Numbered from the stretch's first letter, positions 27,730-37,224 are shown. The stretch: DNA of 64,000 nucleotides from an uncultured Flavobacteriaceae bacterium (GCA_947500525.1 CANMSH010000002.1:620001-684000), one strand, 5' to 3'. Made by a program: numbers and translations. Notes: generated from the sequence alone by a model not told the origin.

Positions 27730-29925
27730 TTATCCTACAATGGGTTCGTTAGAACTAAACGGTTGATGATAATGACGCTTGCCTGTTGCTTTATATAATG
27801 CATTCGCTAAGGCTCCAGATGCTGGAGGTAATCCGGGCTCTCCAAGTCCGGTTGGCGCAATTTCATTTTCAACAAAGAATACTTCAATATCTTTTGGTGC
27901 TTGAGAATGTCGCATTAATTGATATTGATCAAAATTAAGTTGATTTGGAGCACCATTTTCAAATGTAAGTTGACTATACATTGCATGTCCAATGCCATCA
28001 ACAACACCTCCTTGTATCATATTTTTAGCAGCATCAGGGTTTACTACAATTCCGCAATCGGCGGCACACCAAACTTTTTGAACTACAGGCTTACCATTTT
28101 CCATAACCATATCTATCACCTCTGCAACGTATGAAAAATGACAGAAGTAAGCGGCAACACCGCGAAAAACTCCTGGTTTTTTCTCGCCCCAATTCGATTT
28201 CTCTTTTACAAGTTTTAAAACACCTGCATATCGCTCAGCTTCATATTCATACTTCTCTCCAACGGGATCTTTGAGCGCTCTATCAAATAACTCTAGTCTA
28301 AAATCTATTGGGTCTTTTCCTGCCAATTCTGCAACTTCATCTAAGAAAGCTTGTTCGGCTCCAGCCGTAAAGTGTGATCTCGGTGCTCGCCACGCACCTG
28401 TAGAAATATTTGTGTTGGCTTTTATTTTTTCTGCCTTATAGTTTTCGACAGCTCCCGCTGGAAAACGATTTGGAAAAACTGGTCCTCCAGGAAGACCCGC
28501 TCCTTTCACACTAAACGCGATCAAGTCGTTATTTTCATCTAAGCCAGCTTTATACGTTGATTTATAAATAGGTCGATATGTACCTTGACTCATATCATCT
28601 TCGCGAGTATATAATAATTTTACTGGTCCACCTATTTTTTTCGAAATGGCTGCCGCTTCCAAACCAAAATGCACATAGAGTCTTCTTCCAAAGCCACCAC
28701 CCATACGCGTCATGTTTACGGTCACCTTTTCTAATGGCATCCCTAGTAATTTAGCAACAGAACCTTCAAGGGCCTCAGGTGTTTGCGTCGGGCCAACCAA
28801 TACGGCAGCATCGGCCGTCACATTCGCAAAGAAATTCATAGGTTCCATGGTATTGTGAGCCATAAAAGGAGAACTGTACGTTCGCTCTATCACTTTAGCA
28901 GCCTTCTTGAAAGCCGCTGCAACATTACCATCATTTCTTGCCTCTTCAACCTCTCCGTTCACAAGCGCTTGTTCTAATCGTTTGGCGTGCATGTCTGAAT
29001 TTTCTAATTCTCCAACAACCTCCCAATCAGCTTTGAGCGCTTTTTTAGCTTGCATTAATTGCCAGGTAGTATCTCCAACAATTGCAATCAGTTGTGGAAA
29101 GGCGTTTACATCGCTCCAAGTTGGTTCTTTAATGGTTGTATCAATAATAAAAGCGTCTTTTACACCAGCCATACTTTTTATCTCTTCTTCATTGAAACTC
29201 TTAACTTTCATTCCAAATGAAGGAGGATGTTGAATCATTGCTAACTGCATTCCTTCTCGTTGATAGTCAATTCCGAAAAGAGGCTTTCCTGTTACAATAT
29301 TTTTACCTTCAACATTCTTCACACTTGTACCTATCAGTTCAAAATCTTTCAGCTCTTTTAAATCAACTTCTTCTGGTACTTCTATACCTACTGCTTTCCC
29401 GGCAATTTCACCGTAACCAACAGTTCTTTCTCCATTTTTTTCCTTTATAATTCCTTTCGAAGCAACTAAGTCTGAAACCTTAAGGTTCCATTCTTTGGCA
29501 GCAGCTTCTAATAACATTCTCTTACCTGTTGCACCTGCCATTCTTAGAGCATTCCAACTTAAACGTATAGAAAGACTCCCTCCTGCGAATTGATTTTGGT
29601 ACAATCCTGTGTTTAACGGTGCCTGTTCTACCACTACGTTTTTCCAATCAACATCTAACTCCTCTGCCACAATCATTGGCATTGATGTCTTTATATTTTG
29701 TCCAATTTCAGGATTGGGAGAATAAATCGTAACTAAACCTGTATCTCCTATCTTAATATATCCGTTTATGTCGAACCATTCATTTGGAACGGCTACCATT
29801 TCTTCGGGCTTTTTACCTGGAGTACATCCAGCCAGCCAGCTAAATCCTATAAGCATACCACCGCCAGCTGCAGCGGATACTTTTAAAAAAGATCGACGAT
29901 TAAATTGAGTTTTTATCTGAGTCAT
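27730..29925 (-). CDS. Molybdopterin-binding large subunit of xanthine-oxidase-type hydroxylase
   Basis: The 731-aa protein resembles isoquinoline 1-oxidoreductase beta subunit (IorB). It has a twin-arginine signal (NRRSFLKVSAAAGGG), so the folded enzyme is exported to the periplasm; a following LAGC suggests a lipid anchor. Molybdopterin-contact motifs include MGGGFGRRLYVHF and the catalytic Glu in GLGEPGLPPASG. The partner is the 2Fe-2S subunit 11 bp upstream. There is no FAD subunit, so electrons probably go to a cytochrome or other periplasmic acceptor. The substrate (N-heterocycle or aldehyde) cannot be told. Confidence 0.93.
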   Translation of the reverse strand: MTQIKTQFNRRSFLKVSAAAGGGMLIGFSWLAGCTPGKKPEEMVAVPNEWFDINGYIKIGDTGLVTIYSPNPEIGQNIKTSMPMIVAEELDVDWKNVVVEQAPLNTGLYQNQFAGGSLSIRLSWNALRMAGATGKRMLLEAAAKEWNLKVSDLVASKGIIKEKNGERTVGYGEIAGKAVGIEVPEEVDLKELKDFELIGTSVKNVEGKNIVTGKPLFGIDYQREGMQLAMIQHPPSFGMKVKSFNEEEIKSMAGVKDAFIIDTTIKEPTWSDVNAFPQLIAIVGDTTWQLMQAKKALKADWEVVGELENSDMHAKRLEQALVNGEVEEARNDGNVAAAFKKAAKVIERTYSSPFMAHNTMEPMNFFANVTADAAVLVGPTQTPEALEGSVAKLLGMPLEKVTVNMTRMGGGFGRRLYVHFGLEAAAISKKIGGPVKLLYTREDDMSQGTYRPIYKSTYKAGLDENNDLIAFSVKGAGLPGGPVFPNRFPAGAVENYKAEKIKANTNISTGAWRAPRSHFTAGAEQAFLDEVAELAGKDPIDFRLELFDRALKDPVGEKYEYEAERYAGVLKLVKEKSNWGEKKPGVFRGVAAYFCHFSYVAEVIDMVMENGKPVVQKVWCAADCGIVVNPDAAKNMIQGGVVDGIGHAMYSQLTFENGAPNQLNFDQYQLMRHSQAPKDIEVFFVENEIAPTGLGEPGLPPASGALANALYKATGKRHYHQPFSSNEPIVG

Positions 29926-29936
29926 AATTGTCGGAT

Positions 29937-30392
29937 TTAAAGTTTAGATGCCGTTTTAATGGCTTGCTTAATTCTTACGTACGTACCACATCTACAAATA
30001 TTTCCACTCATCGCATCATCTATATCACTATCTGTAGGGTTTGGTGTGTTTTTTAACAATGCTGCCGCAGACATCATTTGACCCGCCTGACAATAACCAC
30101 ATTGAGGTACATCATGTTCTAACCAAGCTTTTTGAACCGGATGATCGCCTTCTTTAGACAAACCTTCTATAGTCGTTATTGCGCCGTTTTCAACAACGGA
30201 AATTGGTGTCATACATGAGCGGATGGCTACACCATCTAAATGAATGGTACAGGCACCACATTGTGCAATACCACAGCCAAATTTGGTTCCCAATAAGTTT
30301 AAATGATCTCGAAGTACCCAAAGCGTTGGAGTTGAAGGGTCAACATCAACCTGATGTTTTTCTCCATTGATTTTTAAGTTAAATGTTGCCAT
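29937..30392 (-). CDS. 2Fe-2S small subunit of molybdenum hydroxylase
   Basis: The 151-aa protein is the IorA-type iron-sulfur subunit. The plant-ferredoxin-like N-terminal cluster site is [10 protein letters not shown], with a further Cys in AIRSCMTPI. The helical C-terminal cluster sites are [10 protein letters not shown] and CRCGTYVRI. It carries electrons from the molybdenum centre of the large subunit. It has no signal peptide of its own, as expected when it is co-exported by the Tat signal of the partner. It is first in the operon of four. Confidence 0.95.
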   Translation of the reverse strand: MATFNLKINGEKHQVDVDPSTPTLWVLRDHLNLLGTKFGCGIAQCGACTIHLDGVAIRSCMTPISVVENGAITTIEGLSKEGDHPVQKAWLEHDVPQCGYCQAGQMMSAAALLKNTPNPTDSDIDDAMSGNICRCGTYVRIKQAIKTASKL

Positions 30393-30446
30393 ACTGTCAA
30401 ATTTTTTTTAAAGTTAATTAATATTCATTAAAAAAAACTTGATTTT

Positions 30447-30466
30447 TTTTAACATTTATGTTAAAA
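30447..30466 (-). promoter_or_regulatory. Palindromic operator upstream of molybdenum hydroxylase operon
   Basis: TTTTAACAT-tt-ATGTTAAAA is a perfect 9-bp-arm palindrome 55-74 bp ahead of the 2Fe-2S subunit start. No T-tract or gene end explains it as a terminator, so a regulator binding site is inferred. Confidence 0.4.
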
Positions 30467-30553
30467 TTTGAGCACTTAGTAAATTTATTACAAGCTCCAA
30501 TTCTCTTTTATACTATGTATACTCATGATGGTCTTATTTTAATTATATATTTT

Positions 30554-30581
30554 GTTTAATTTATATGTAATATAATTAAAC
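30554..30581 (+). promoter_or_regulatory. Inverted repeat upstream of photolyase cluster
   Basis: GTTTAATT and AATTAAAC are perfect 8-bp arms separated by 12 bp, ending 38 bp before the TIGR03643 gene start. It is a candidate operator for the light/DNA-repair cluster. The AT-richness of the region lowers its weight. Confidence 0.35.
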
Positions 30582-30619
30582 ATTTTGTAACTTTCCAAAA
30601 GCTAAATTTAACAATCTAT

Positions 30620-30907
30620 ATGAGGTCTAATTCTACATTCAGTGAACGCGAACTTGATCGAATCATTGAGATGGCGTGGGAAGATCGCACTCCTTTTGAA
30701 GCCATTTTATATCAATTTAATATTTCTGAAAAAGAAGTCATTATACTCATGAGAAAAAATTTGAAGGAAAAAAGCTTCAAATTATGGAGAAAGAGAGTTC
30801 AAAGTGGTGTAAGTCAAAAACATTTAAAAAAAAGGAATCCAGAAATTAATCGTTTTAAATGTTCACGCCAACGTTCAATATCGGGCAATAAAATTAGCAA
30901 ACGATAA
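30620..30907 (+). CDS. TIGR03643-family small protein
   Basis: The 95-aa protein matches TIGR03643: RELDRIIEMAWEDRTPFEAI, then SEKEVIILMRKNLKEKSFKL, and WRKRVQSG. The family has a helix-turn-helix-like look, is basic at the C-terminus and is repeatedly found next to photolyase/cryptochrome genes. No function is established. Its stop shares a base with the next gene's start (TAATG), so it is co-translated with the photolyase-like protein. Confidence 0.87.
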   Translation: MRSNSTFSERELDRIIEMAWEDRTPFEAILYQFNISEKEVIILMRKNLKEKSFKLWRKRVQSGVSQKHLKKRNPEINRFKCSRQRSISGNKISKR

Positions 30908-32025
30908 TGGCATTAGAATTCAATCAAAAATTAGAAATGTTTCCTACTGATTTCTCAGAAATAGTAAAACGTGTTGAACAAATAAACCCGCTTGAATATG
31001 GAATTTCCAGAAATTTTATTGATGGTGCTGTGACTTATCTTTCCCCCTACATTTCGCGAGGAGTCATCTCGACAACTTCTGTTTTTAATTATCTTTTAAA
31101 AAAGGGCTTTGATTTGATTAAAATAGAAAAATTTGTTCAAGAATTAGCTTGGAGAGACTATTGGCAGCAAGTTTGGATTGCAAAGGGATCTTCTATTAAT
31201 TCTGATTTAAAACATACTCAAAATCCAGTTGCCAATCACGGTATTCCTACTGCTGTTGTAAAAGGAACAACAGGCATTAAGGCAATTGACCATGCCATTA
31301 AAATATTTTATGAAACAGGTTATATTCACAACCACATAAGAATGTATATCGCCTCAATTGCTTGTAATATCGGGCAATCACATTGGAGGCACCCTGCTCA
31401 ATGGATGTATTATCACCTGTTAGATGCCGATTGGGCTAGCAATGCACTAAGTTGGCAATGGACTGCCGGATCTAATAGCGCCAAAAAATATTATGCAAAT
31501 CAAGAAAATATCAATAAATACTGTTATACCAATCAAAAAGAAACGTTTTTAGACATTGACTATCAGGAATTTAAAAATTTACCAATACCTGATAGTTTGA
31601 AAGATATTACGCAACTAAAGTTAAACACAGTACTACCACAAACAACTATTTCTAATATTAACGAAATGCTCCCCACAGCAATCTATAATTTTTACAATTT
31701 AGATCCGTTGTGGCACAAGAACGAGCGGGTGAATCGAGTTTTACTCTTAGAACCTTCACATTTCGAGAAATTTCCCATTTCTCAAAGATCGATCGAGTTC
31801 ATGTTGAAATTATCTAACAATATTGATGGTATTCAAATTTATGTAGGAGAATTCGAGGCTTTTATTAAAGAGTTTAATACGACTACTATAATATATAAGG
31901 AACATCCATTAAACAAACACTATGTTGGCAATGAAGAATCTCGTGATTGGTTGTTTTCAATAAAAGGCTACTATCCATCATTTTTTGCTTTTTGGGAAAA
32001 ATGTAAAAAAGAACTGACTTATTAG
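30907..32025 (+). CDS. FAD-binding photolyase/cryptochrome relative, apparently rearranged
   Basis: The 372-aa protein starts directly with the helical FAD-binding photolyase domain (about residues 15-250: GAVTYLSPYISRGVIS, QELAWRDYWQQVW, HNHIRMYIAS, DADWASNALSWQWTAG). It lacks the usual N-terminal alpha/beta antenna domain. Instead an alpha/beta-looking segment follows at the C-terminus (about residues 275-372: RVNRVLLLEPSHFEKF, GIQIYVGEFEAFI, TTIIYKEHPLNKHY). This resembles a shortened or permuted antenna domain. It lies in the same operon as TIGR03643, DUF2256 and the FeS-BCP-like gene. Whether it repairs DNA or signals light is unknown. Confidence 0.83.
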   Translation: MALEFNQKLEMFPTDFSEIVKRVEQINPLEYGISRNFIDGAVTYLSPYISRGVISTTSVFNYLLKKGFDLIKIEKFVQELAWRDYWQQVWIAKGSSINSDLKHTQNPVANHGIPTAVVKGTTGIKAIDHAIKIFYETGYIHNHIRMYIASIACNIGQSHWRHPAQWMYYHLLDADWASNALSWQWTAGSNSAKKYYANQENINKYCYTNQKETFLDIDYQEFKNLPIPDSLKDITQLKLNTVLPQTTISNINEMLPTAIYNFYNLDPLWHKNERVNRVLLLEPSHFEKFPISQRSIEFMLKLSNNIDGIQIYVGEFEAFIKEFNTTTIIYKEHPLNKHYVGNEESRDWLFSIKGYYPSFFAFWEKCKKELTY

Positions 32026-32031
32026 ATAACT

Positions 32032-32160
32032 ATGAAAAAACAGCATCTTCCTTATAAAATATGCGAGGTCTGTAAACGTCCTTTTACCTGGCGAAAGAAA
32101 TGGGAGAAAAATTGGAATGAAGCAAAATATTGCAGTCAACGTTGTAGGCAAAACAAATAG
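32032..32160 (+). CDS. DUF2256 zinc-ribbon-like protein
   Basis: This 42-aa ORF reads [20 protein letters not shown] at the start, then [18 protein letters not shown] near the end. The two Cys pairs (CxxC and CxxxC) form the zinc-binding pattern of DUF2256. The family is regularly adjacent to photolyase/cryptochrome genes in marine bacteria. It starts 6 bp after the previous stop and ends 4 bp before the next start, supporting its reality despite the size. Its function is unknown. Confidence 0.87.
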   Translation: MKKQHLPYKICEVCKRPFTWRKKWEKNWNEAKYCSQRCRQNK

Positions 32161-32164
32161 TAAA

Positions 32165-33646
32165 ATGAGAAGTATTAGTATTATTTTTCCCCATCAATTA
32201 TTTAAAGAGTCACCTCTTTTCAGTAATTCTGAACCTATTTATTTGGTTGAAGAGTTTTTGTTTTTTAATCAATATGCTTTTCACAAGCAGAAAATAGCTT
32301 TCCATCGAGCAACCATGAAGGCCTATGAACACTATTTAACATCTAAAAATGTAGACGTCACATATATTGAAGCGACATCTGCAAATGCAGATATTAGGGT
32401 CCTTCTACCTCAATTAAGTAAAAAGGGTATTACTCACATAAACTATATTGACCCAACAGATAACTGGCTTGAATTAAGAATTACCAAGGCTTGTGAGAAA
32501 CTCAAGATTTCGAAGACAACCTACGATTCTCCTTTGTTTTTAAATACGGAAAATGACCTTTCGGTATTCTTTAGAAAGGATAAAAAAAAATATTATCAAA
32601 CTAAATTCTACACGGACGAACGAAAAAAAAGAAATATCCTTATTACGAACGATGGTAAACCGATGGGAGGCAAATGGACTTTCGATACAGAAAACAGGAA
32701 GAAATATCCAGTAAAAAAAATACCTCCTCCTATCCATTTTCCGGATGTTAATACGTATTACGAAGAGGCTATATCTTATGTTTCTATCAATTTTTCTCAA
32801 AATTTAGGAAGCTTAACCCCATATAGCTTATACCCTACTTCATTTGAAGCTACTAACTCGTGGTTAGATCAATTTCTAGAACAGCGTTTTTCTGAATTCG
32901 GACATTATGAAGATGCGATTGTAAAAGAACATTCAATATTAAACCACAGTGTATTAACACCCATGTTAAATGTTGGATTAATTCTACCTCAACAGGTCAT
33001 CTCTAAAACGCTCAATTATGCCAATAAGAACTCTATTCCGTTAAATTCTACCGAAGGATTCATAAGGCAAATTATTGGATGGAGAGAATTTATGCGAGGC
33101 ATGTATAGTGCTCGTGGAAGCCATCAACGTACTACTAATTTTTGGGGATTTAAAAAGAAAATACCTGCTTCTTTTTATACCGGCTCAACGGGTATACCGC
33201 CAATAGATCAAACTATAAAAAAAGTACTACAAACCGGATATTGTCATCATATTGAACGGCTGATGGTTTTAGGGAATTTCATGTTGCTATGCGAATTTGA
33301 TCCGGACGAAGTGTATCGTTGGTTTATGGAGTTATTTATAGATGCGTATGATTGGGTGATGGTACCGAACGTTTACGGAATGAGTCAATTCGCAGATGGT
33401 GGTTTATTATCAACTAAACCCTATATAAGTGGTAGTAATTATTTAATGAAAATGAGTAATTATAAAAAAGGTGAATGGCAGGAAACTTGGGATGGTTTAT
33501 TTTGGCGTTTTATGGATACACATCGAGATTTTTTCCTAAAAAATCCAAGACTTAGAATGCTGGTTTCAATGTTTGATAAAATGCCGTTAGCGAAAAGAGT
33601 TGCACATCTTCATTGCGCCGAAAGTTATCTAGAAAGTATCGATTAA
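32165..33646 (+). CDS. FeS-BCP-type photolyase/cryptochrome without FeS cysteines
   Basis: I choose Met at 32165 (MRSISIIFPHQLF), which matches the family start and clears the DUF2256 gene. The 493-aa protein has the DPRP alpha/beta domain and a FAD-binding domain (FIRQIIGWREFMRGMY, GYCHHIERLMVLGNFMLL, WVMVPNVYGMSQFADGG). Prokaryotic (6-4) photolyases of this clade have a CxxC...C segment between ISGSNYL and the FWxFxxxHR motif. Here that segment (33451-33500) reads NYKKGEWQETWDG, without Cys, so no cluster of the usual type can form. It is probably DNA repair of (6-4) lesions or light sensing. It converges with the next photolyase gene, overlapping by 4 bp. Confidence 0.9.
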   Translation: MRSISIIFPHQLFKESPLFSNSEPIYLVEEFLFFNQYAFHKQKIAFHRATMKAYEHYLTSKNVDVTYIEATSANADIRVLLPQLSKKGITHINYIDPTDNWLELRITKACEKLKISKTTYDSPLFLNTENDLSVFFRKDKKKYYQTKFYTDERKKRNILITNDGKPMGGKWTFDTENRKKYPVKKIPPPIHFPDVNTYYEEAISYVSINFSQNLGSLTPYSLYPTSFEATNSWLDQFLEQRFSEFGHYEDAIVKEHSILNHSVLTPMLNVGLILPQQVISKTLNYANKNSIPLNSTEGFIRQIIGWREFMRGMYSARGSHQRTTNFWGFKKKIPASFYTGSTGIPPIDQTIKKVLQTGYCHHIERLMVLGNFMLLCEFDPDEVYRWFMELFIDAYDWVMVPNVYGMSQFADGGLLSTKPYISGSNYLMKMSNYKKGEWQETWDGLFWRFMDTHRDFFLKNPRLRMLVSMFDKMPLAKRVAHLHCAESYLESID

Positions 33647-35127
33647 GAGAAAGAGCGCGTTCTTTTATCCATGGTATGTTTTTCTAGTATTCGAAAATTT
33701 TCTTCGCGAACTTTTTCATCCTTTCTCATTTTCCAGAGTATATCACTCGCTTTTTTTCTGCTTAATTGTAAATCTACAATAGGTCGAGGGTAATCTTTGC
33801 CCAATTCAAACTCATTAAGAATTTGTTCAATTCTTGTCATATTGTAGGGTTCGTGGGCAAAATGAATATCCAATTTTGCTAATTCAGGAACCCATTTTTT
33901 AATGAATACTGCATCTGGGTCATGCTCATGACTATTCTTTACTGGATTATAAATACGAATCATGTTTATACCAGTTTCGCCTGCTTGCATTTGAAGTTGA
34001 GGATAATGAATTCCAGGCTCGAAATCTAAAAACATTTGTGAAAGATGTTTCGTAGCATCTTGCCATGGTTGCCATAAATTATGTGTAAAAAAAGATACTA
34101 CCAACGCTCTCATTCTAAAATTTAAATAACCCGTCTCATTTAAACATCGCATACAAGCATCTACCAATGGATAACCAGTCATACCTTTTTTCCAGGCATC
34201 TTGATACTCTTCTGAAATATCTTTTTTCAATTCGTGATAGCCCTTATTTAGGCTTAAAAATTCCATGGTATCCTCCATTTCAAATTTTTGAATAAAATGG
34301 GCTTGCCATTGCAGTCTTGAAATAAAGGCATCTAATGGCTTTGTGTTACTAGTTTGATCTCTACGTGCTAATGCCTTTTGAAAGACTTGTCTTATAGAAA
34401 GATTTCCCCAGGCCATATATGGTGAAACTCTACTGCAGCCCTTTCTAGACAATAATGGTTTTGAAATATGCAACATATAATTTCTATATCGAGACTCGAA
34501 AAAAGTACTCAAATACTTCTCGGCCATCCTCGTACCTCCTTTTTGAAAATTGGAAACAGTCGGAGTCGTTAACGAAGGAACAGCAAATGATTTCTCTAAG
34601 TTCTCAACTTCATCGCGAGAAAACAATTTATGATCAGAATCGTCGAAAACGAAAGGTTTACTTAGCATATAATCTTTCCATTTCAACGCCCATCCTTTAC
34701 GATTCTTCAAGCCTCTAAAAACACCATTATTGATGTTTTCTCGCCATATTATTAAATTATTCTTGCAAAATCTCTTTATTGATTGATCTCTGTAATAAGT
34801 GACTAGAATTCCCGTTTCCTGATGCGAAAAAATCTCCTCAATTTTATAACTAGATAAAAGTTTATTAAATACAGGTATTACTTCACCCTGCACAATCAAT
34901 ACCTTTGAATTAAACGCTGCCAATGAACTATTAAGATCTACTAGAGATTCTTTAATGAAATTGAAATGACGCTCGTTGTAATGTGGATCATCTCGGAGAG
35001 AATCTTCAAATACATATAGCAACAAGACTCGATTGGCCTTATTTAATGCACTCGATATAGCTTCATTATCATGAAGTCGCAGGTCACGCTTCAACCAAAC
35101 TACAGAAATTTTCTCCTTTTTTCTCAT
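33643..35127 (-). CDS. Deoxyribodipyrimidine photolyase / cryptochrome
   Basis: The 494-aa protein has the conventional order: an alpha/beta photolyase domain (VVWLKRDLRLHDNEAI, LLLYVFEDSL) followed by the FAD domain (SPYMAWGNLSIRQVF, RLQWQAHFIQKFE, LVDACMRCLNETGYLNFRMR, HNLWQPWQDATKHLSQMFLD, RIYNPVKNSHEHDPD). It would repair UV-induced pyrimidine dimers using light. The subclass is not certain: it has features of the FAD-binding cryptochrome/photolyase group common in Bacteroidota. It converges on the FeS-BCP-like gene with a 4-bp overlap of the 3' ends. Confidence 0.93.
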   Translation of the reverse strand: MRKKEKISVVWLKRDLRLHDNEAISSALNKANRVLLLYVFEDSLRDDPHYNERHFNFIKESLVDLNSSLAAFNSKVLIVQGEVIPVFNKLLSSYKIEEIFSHQETGILVTYYRDQSIKRFCKNNLIIWRENINNGVFRGLKNRKGWALKWKDYMLSKPFVFDDSDHKLFSRDEVENLEKSFAVPSLTTPTVSNFQKGGTRMAEKYLSTFFESRYRNYMLHISKPLLSRKGCSRVSPYMAWGNLSIRQVFQKALARRDQTSNTKPLDAFISRLQWQAHFIQKFEMEDTMEFLSLNKGYHELKKDISEEYQDAWKKGMTGYPLVDACMRCLNETGYLNFRMRALVVSFFTHNLWQPWQDATKHLSQMFLDFEPGIHYPQLQMQAGETGINMIRIYNPVKNSHEHDPDAVFIKKWVPELAKLDIHFAHEPYNMTRIEQILNEFELGKDYPRPIVDLQLSRKKASDILWKMRKDEKVREENFRILEKHTMDKRTRSFS

Positions 35128-35250
35128 CGGCTAGATTTATAAGTAGGAAGTAGATCTTAGATTCATGTAAAAATACAAAATGTTTTAGTATTTTTGAAAA
35201 AGATTAAACAAAATAATTGTTAAAAGTTTGGTAAGAACGTTGTTAAATGG

Positions 35251-36096
35251 ATGCTAAGCGAAACCAAAACTAAATTTAAAATCGACATGAAAATTCTTGT
35301 TAATTTAATTTCCAATCTCTTCCCACAACTTGTTGTCAATTATGCTTACAAGCAATTAACCAACCCTCAGGTACGTAAATTAAGAGCCAATGAACTGTTG
35401 GTTATAAAAAAGGCCACCCAAGAAACCATTCGTTTTAAAGAATTTGACATTAAAACATATCATTGGTCAGGCAACGGAAAAACGGTTTTATTAATTCATG
35501 GATGGGAAGGACAAGCAGGTAATTTTTCAGATTTAATTGAACAATTAATAGTAAAAAACTATAATATTTATGCGTTCGATGCTCCTTCACATGGTTTTAG
35601 TAGTTCCGGTAAAACTAGCTTGTTTGAATTTACTGAATTGGTTGGTTTGCTTATTAAAAAATTTCAAGCAAAGAATTTGGTGAGTCATTCATTTGGAGGG
35701 GTAGCAACCACTTATGCCCTCTTTAATGATACAGAACTAGAAATTGACAAATATGTACTCCTTACCACACCTGATACATTTTTAGAGCGAATAAATGATG
35801 TTTCTAGACAAATAGGAATTACTGAAAAAGTGAAAAACAGATTGATAAAACGTTTAGAGAATGAAACAAGATTAGATGTAATCACCTTGAGTGTCAGTAA
35901 ATTTGTACGAAAAATAAACGTTTCTAAGTCATTAATTATACATGACAAAAATGACAAAGTAATTCCAATTAATCGTTCACTAAACGTTCACAAAAACTGG
36001 AAAGACAATATCTTCGAAACGATTGAAGGTACAGGTCATTTCAGAATTTTAAGAACTGAAAAAGTGATCAATCGAACAATACAATTTATAGGGTAA
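35251..36096 (+). CDS. Alpha/beta hydrolase
   Basis: The 281-aa protein has an alpha/beta-hydrolase fold. The oxyanion segment is LLIHGWEGQAGNF and the nucleophile elbow is SHSFGG, with the likely catalytic Ser in the middle. The acid lies near IIHDKNDKVIPI and the His in EGTGHFRIL. The first Met (35251) is used; Met at 35287 is an alternative. The substrate is unknown. It diverges from the photolyase gene across a 123-bp AT-rich promoter region. Confidence 0.87.
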   Translation: MLSETKTKFKIDMKILVNLISNLFPQLVVNYAYKQLTNPQVRKLRANELLVIKKATQETIRFKEFDIKTYHWSGNGKTVLLIHGWEGQAGNFSDLIEQLIVKNYNIYAFDAPSHGFSSSGKTSLFEFTELVGLLIKKFQAKNLVSHSFGGVATTYALFNDTELEIDKYVLLTTPDTFLERINDVSRQIGITEKVKNRLIKRLENETRLDVITLSVSKFVRKINVSKSLIIHDKNDKVIPINRSLNVHKNWKDNIFETIEGTGHFRILRTEKVINRTIQFIG

Positions 36097-36244
36097 ATAA
36101 CGCTTATAAATTCTTCTATAAACTCTAAATTTTCTCAAACTTCAACGTAAGTATTTCACTAAAAATCGACTATATCCTATATCGAAGCAGCATCTAAAAT
36201 TTTCGATGAATTCGTAAAACATAGATTTTAATCTAAATAAGGGC

Positions 36245-37087
36245 ATGATAATCGATCGGCAAACATTTAAATATCAAGATAAAATAATTATCGAAAAGAT
36301 AAAAATGAGCACTCCTTTCAGGTATGAAGCTATTTTTGAAAATAGCGGATGTTTTATTTATTTTAAAGATAGAGCACCTAAATTAATGTCGGCTGAGCAA
36401 AACGTTCAAGTAAATAGTCAAGAGGCGGTATTATTAAAATGTGGTAATCATTTTTTAGAAATACTAAAACGTACAGAAGAAGAAGAAGTTGAAGCTATAA
36501 TCGTTCATTTATTTCCGGAAGTACTAAAAAAATTGTATTCAAATGAACTCCCAAAATTAATAGAAAATCAAACATGCAATGTGCGAAGTGAGGTAGTCGT
36601 ATCAAAAGAGGTGATTTCAAGATTCATTGATTCTTTAGAATTCTACTTTCAAAATCCCGTTTTAATAAATAATGACTTACTCGAATTAAAAATAAAAGAG
36701 TTGATTTTATTATTAATGCAATCAAAAAATGTGTGCTCAATACAAGAATTAATTTCCGATTTATACTCGGCAAAAAACGTGCACATTAAAAATATCATCG
36801 AACTACATCGTTATTCTAATTTAAGTTTGGATGAGTTGGCAAAACTTTGTAATTTGAGTTTATCTTCTTTCAAAAGAGAATTCAAGAAAGTTTTTAATGA
36901 TACTCCTAATAGTTATATCTCTGGTCAAAAGCTCAAAAGAGCAAAAGAATTACTTCGGATAACGGAGATGCCAATAAGTGAAATAGCTTATGGCGTTGGA
37001 TTCAATGATCCTCTTTATTTCACACGTCTTTTCAAAAATAAAATTGGCTCCTCGCCAAGTGAATATCGCGATCGCGAAACCATCTGA
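36245..37087 (+). CDS. AraC-family transcriptional regulator
   Basis: The 280-aa protein has an N-terminal cupin-like sensor half and a C-terminal AraC DNA-binding domain (about residues 180-278). This has two helix-turn-helix motifs: LDELAKLCNLSLSSFKREF and ISEIAYGVGFNDPLYFTRLF. The architecture resembles ExsA-type regulators. The next gene, a flavoprotein oxidoreductase on the same strand, is a plausible target. Confidence 0.94.
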   Translation: MIIDRQTFKYQDKIIIEKIKMSTPFRYEAIFENSGCFIYFKDRAPKLMSAEQNVQVNSQEAVLLKCGNHFLEILKRTEEEEVEAIIVHLFPEVLKKLYSNELPKLIENQTCNVRSEVVVSKEVISRFIDSLEFYFQNPVLINNDLLELKIKELILLLMQSKNVCSIQELISDLYSAKNVHIKNIIELHRYSNLSLDELAKLCNLSLSSFKREFKKVFNDTPNSYISGQKLKRAKELLRITEMPISEIAYGVGFNDPLYFTRLFKNKIGSSPSEYRDRETI

Positions 37088-37224
37088 ACCTATTATCCAT
37101 AAATACGGACTTTTACTCCATTTATTAGAATTATAGTCGCTCTATTTTTGTACAAGAAATATATTGTATGACGAATTAGCGCATTCAGTATATTAACACA
37201 TACGTGCTGTAAAATAAATATATT

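Noticed and set aside
36097..36244. Regulatory element between hydrolase and AraC genes
   Set aside because: No repeat, promoter match or hairpin stands out in this AT-rich gap.
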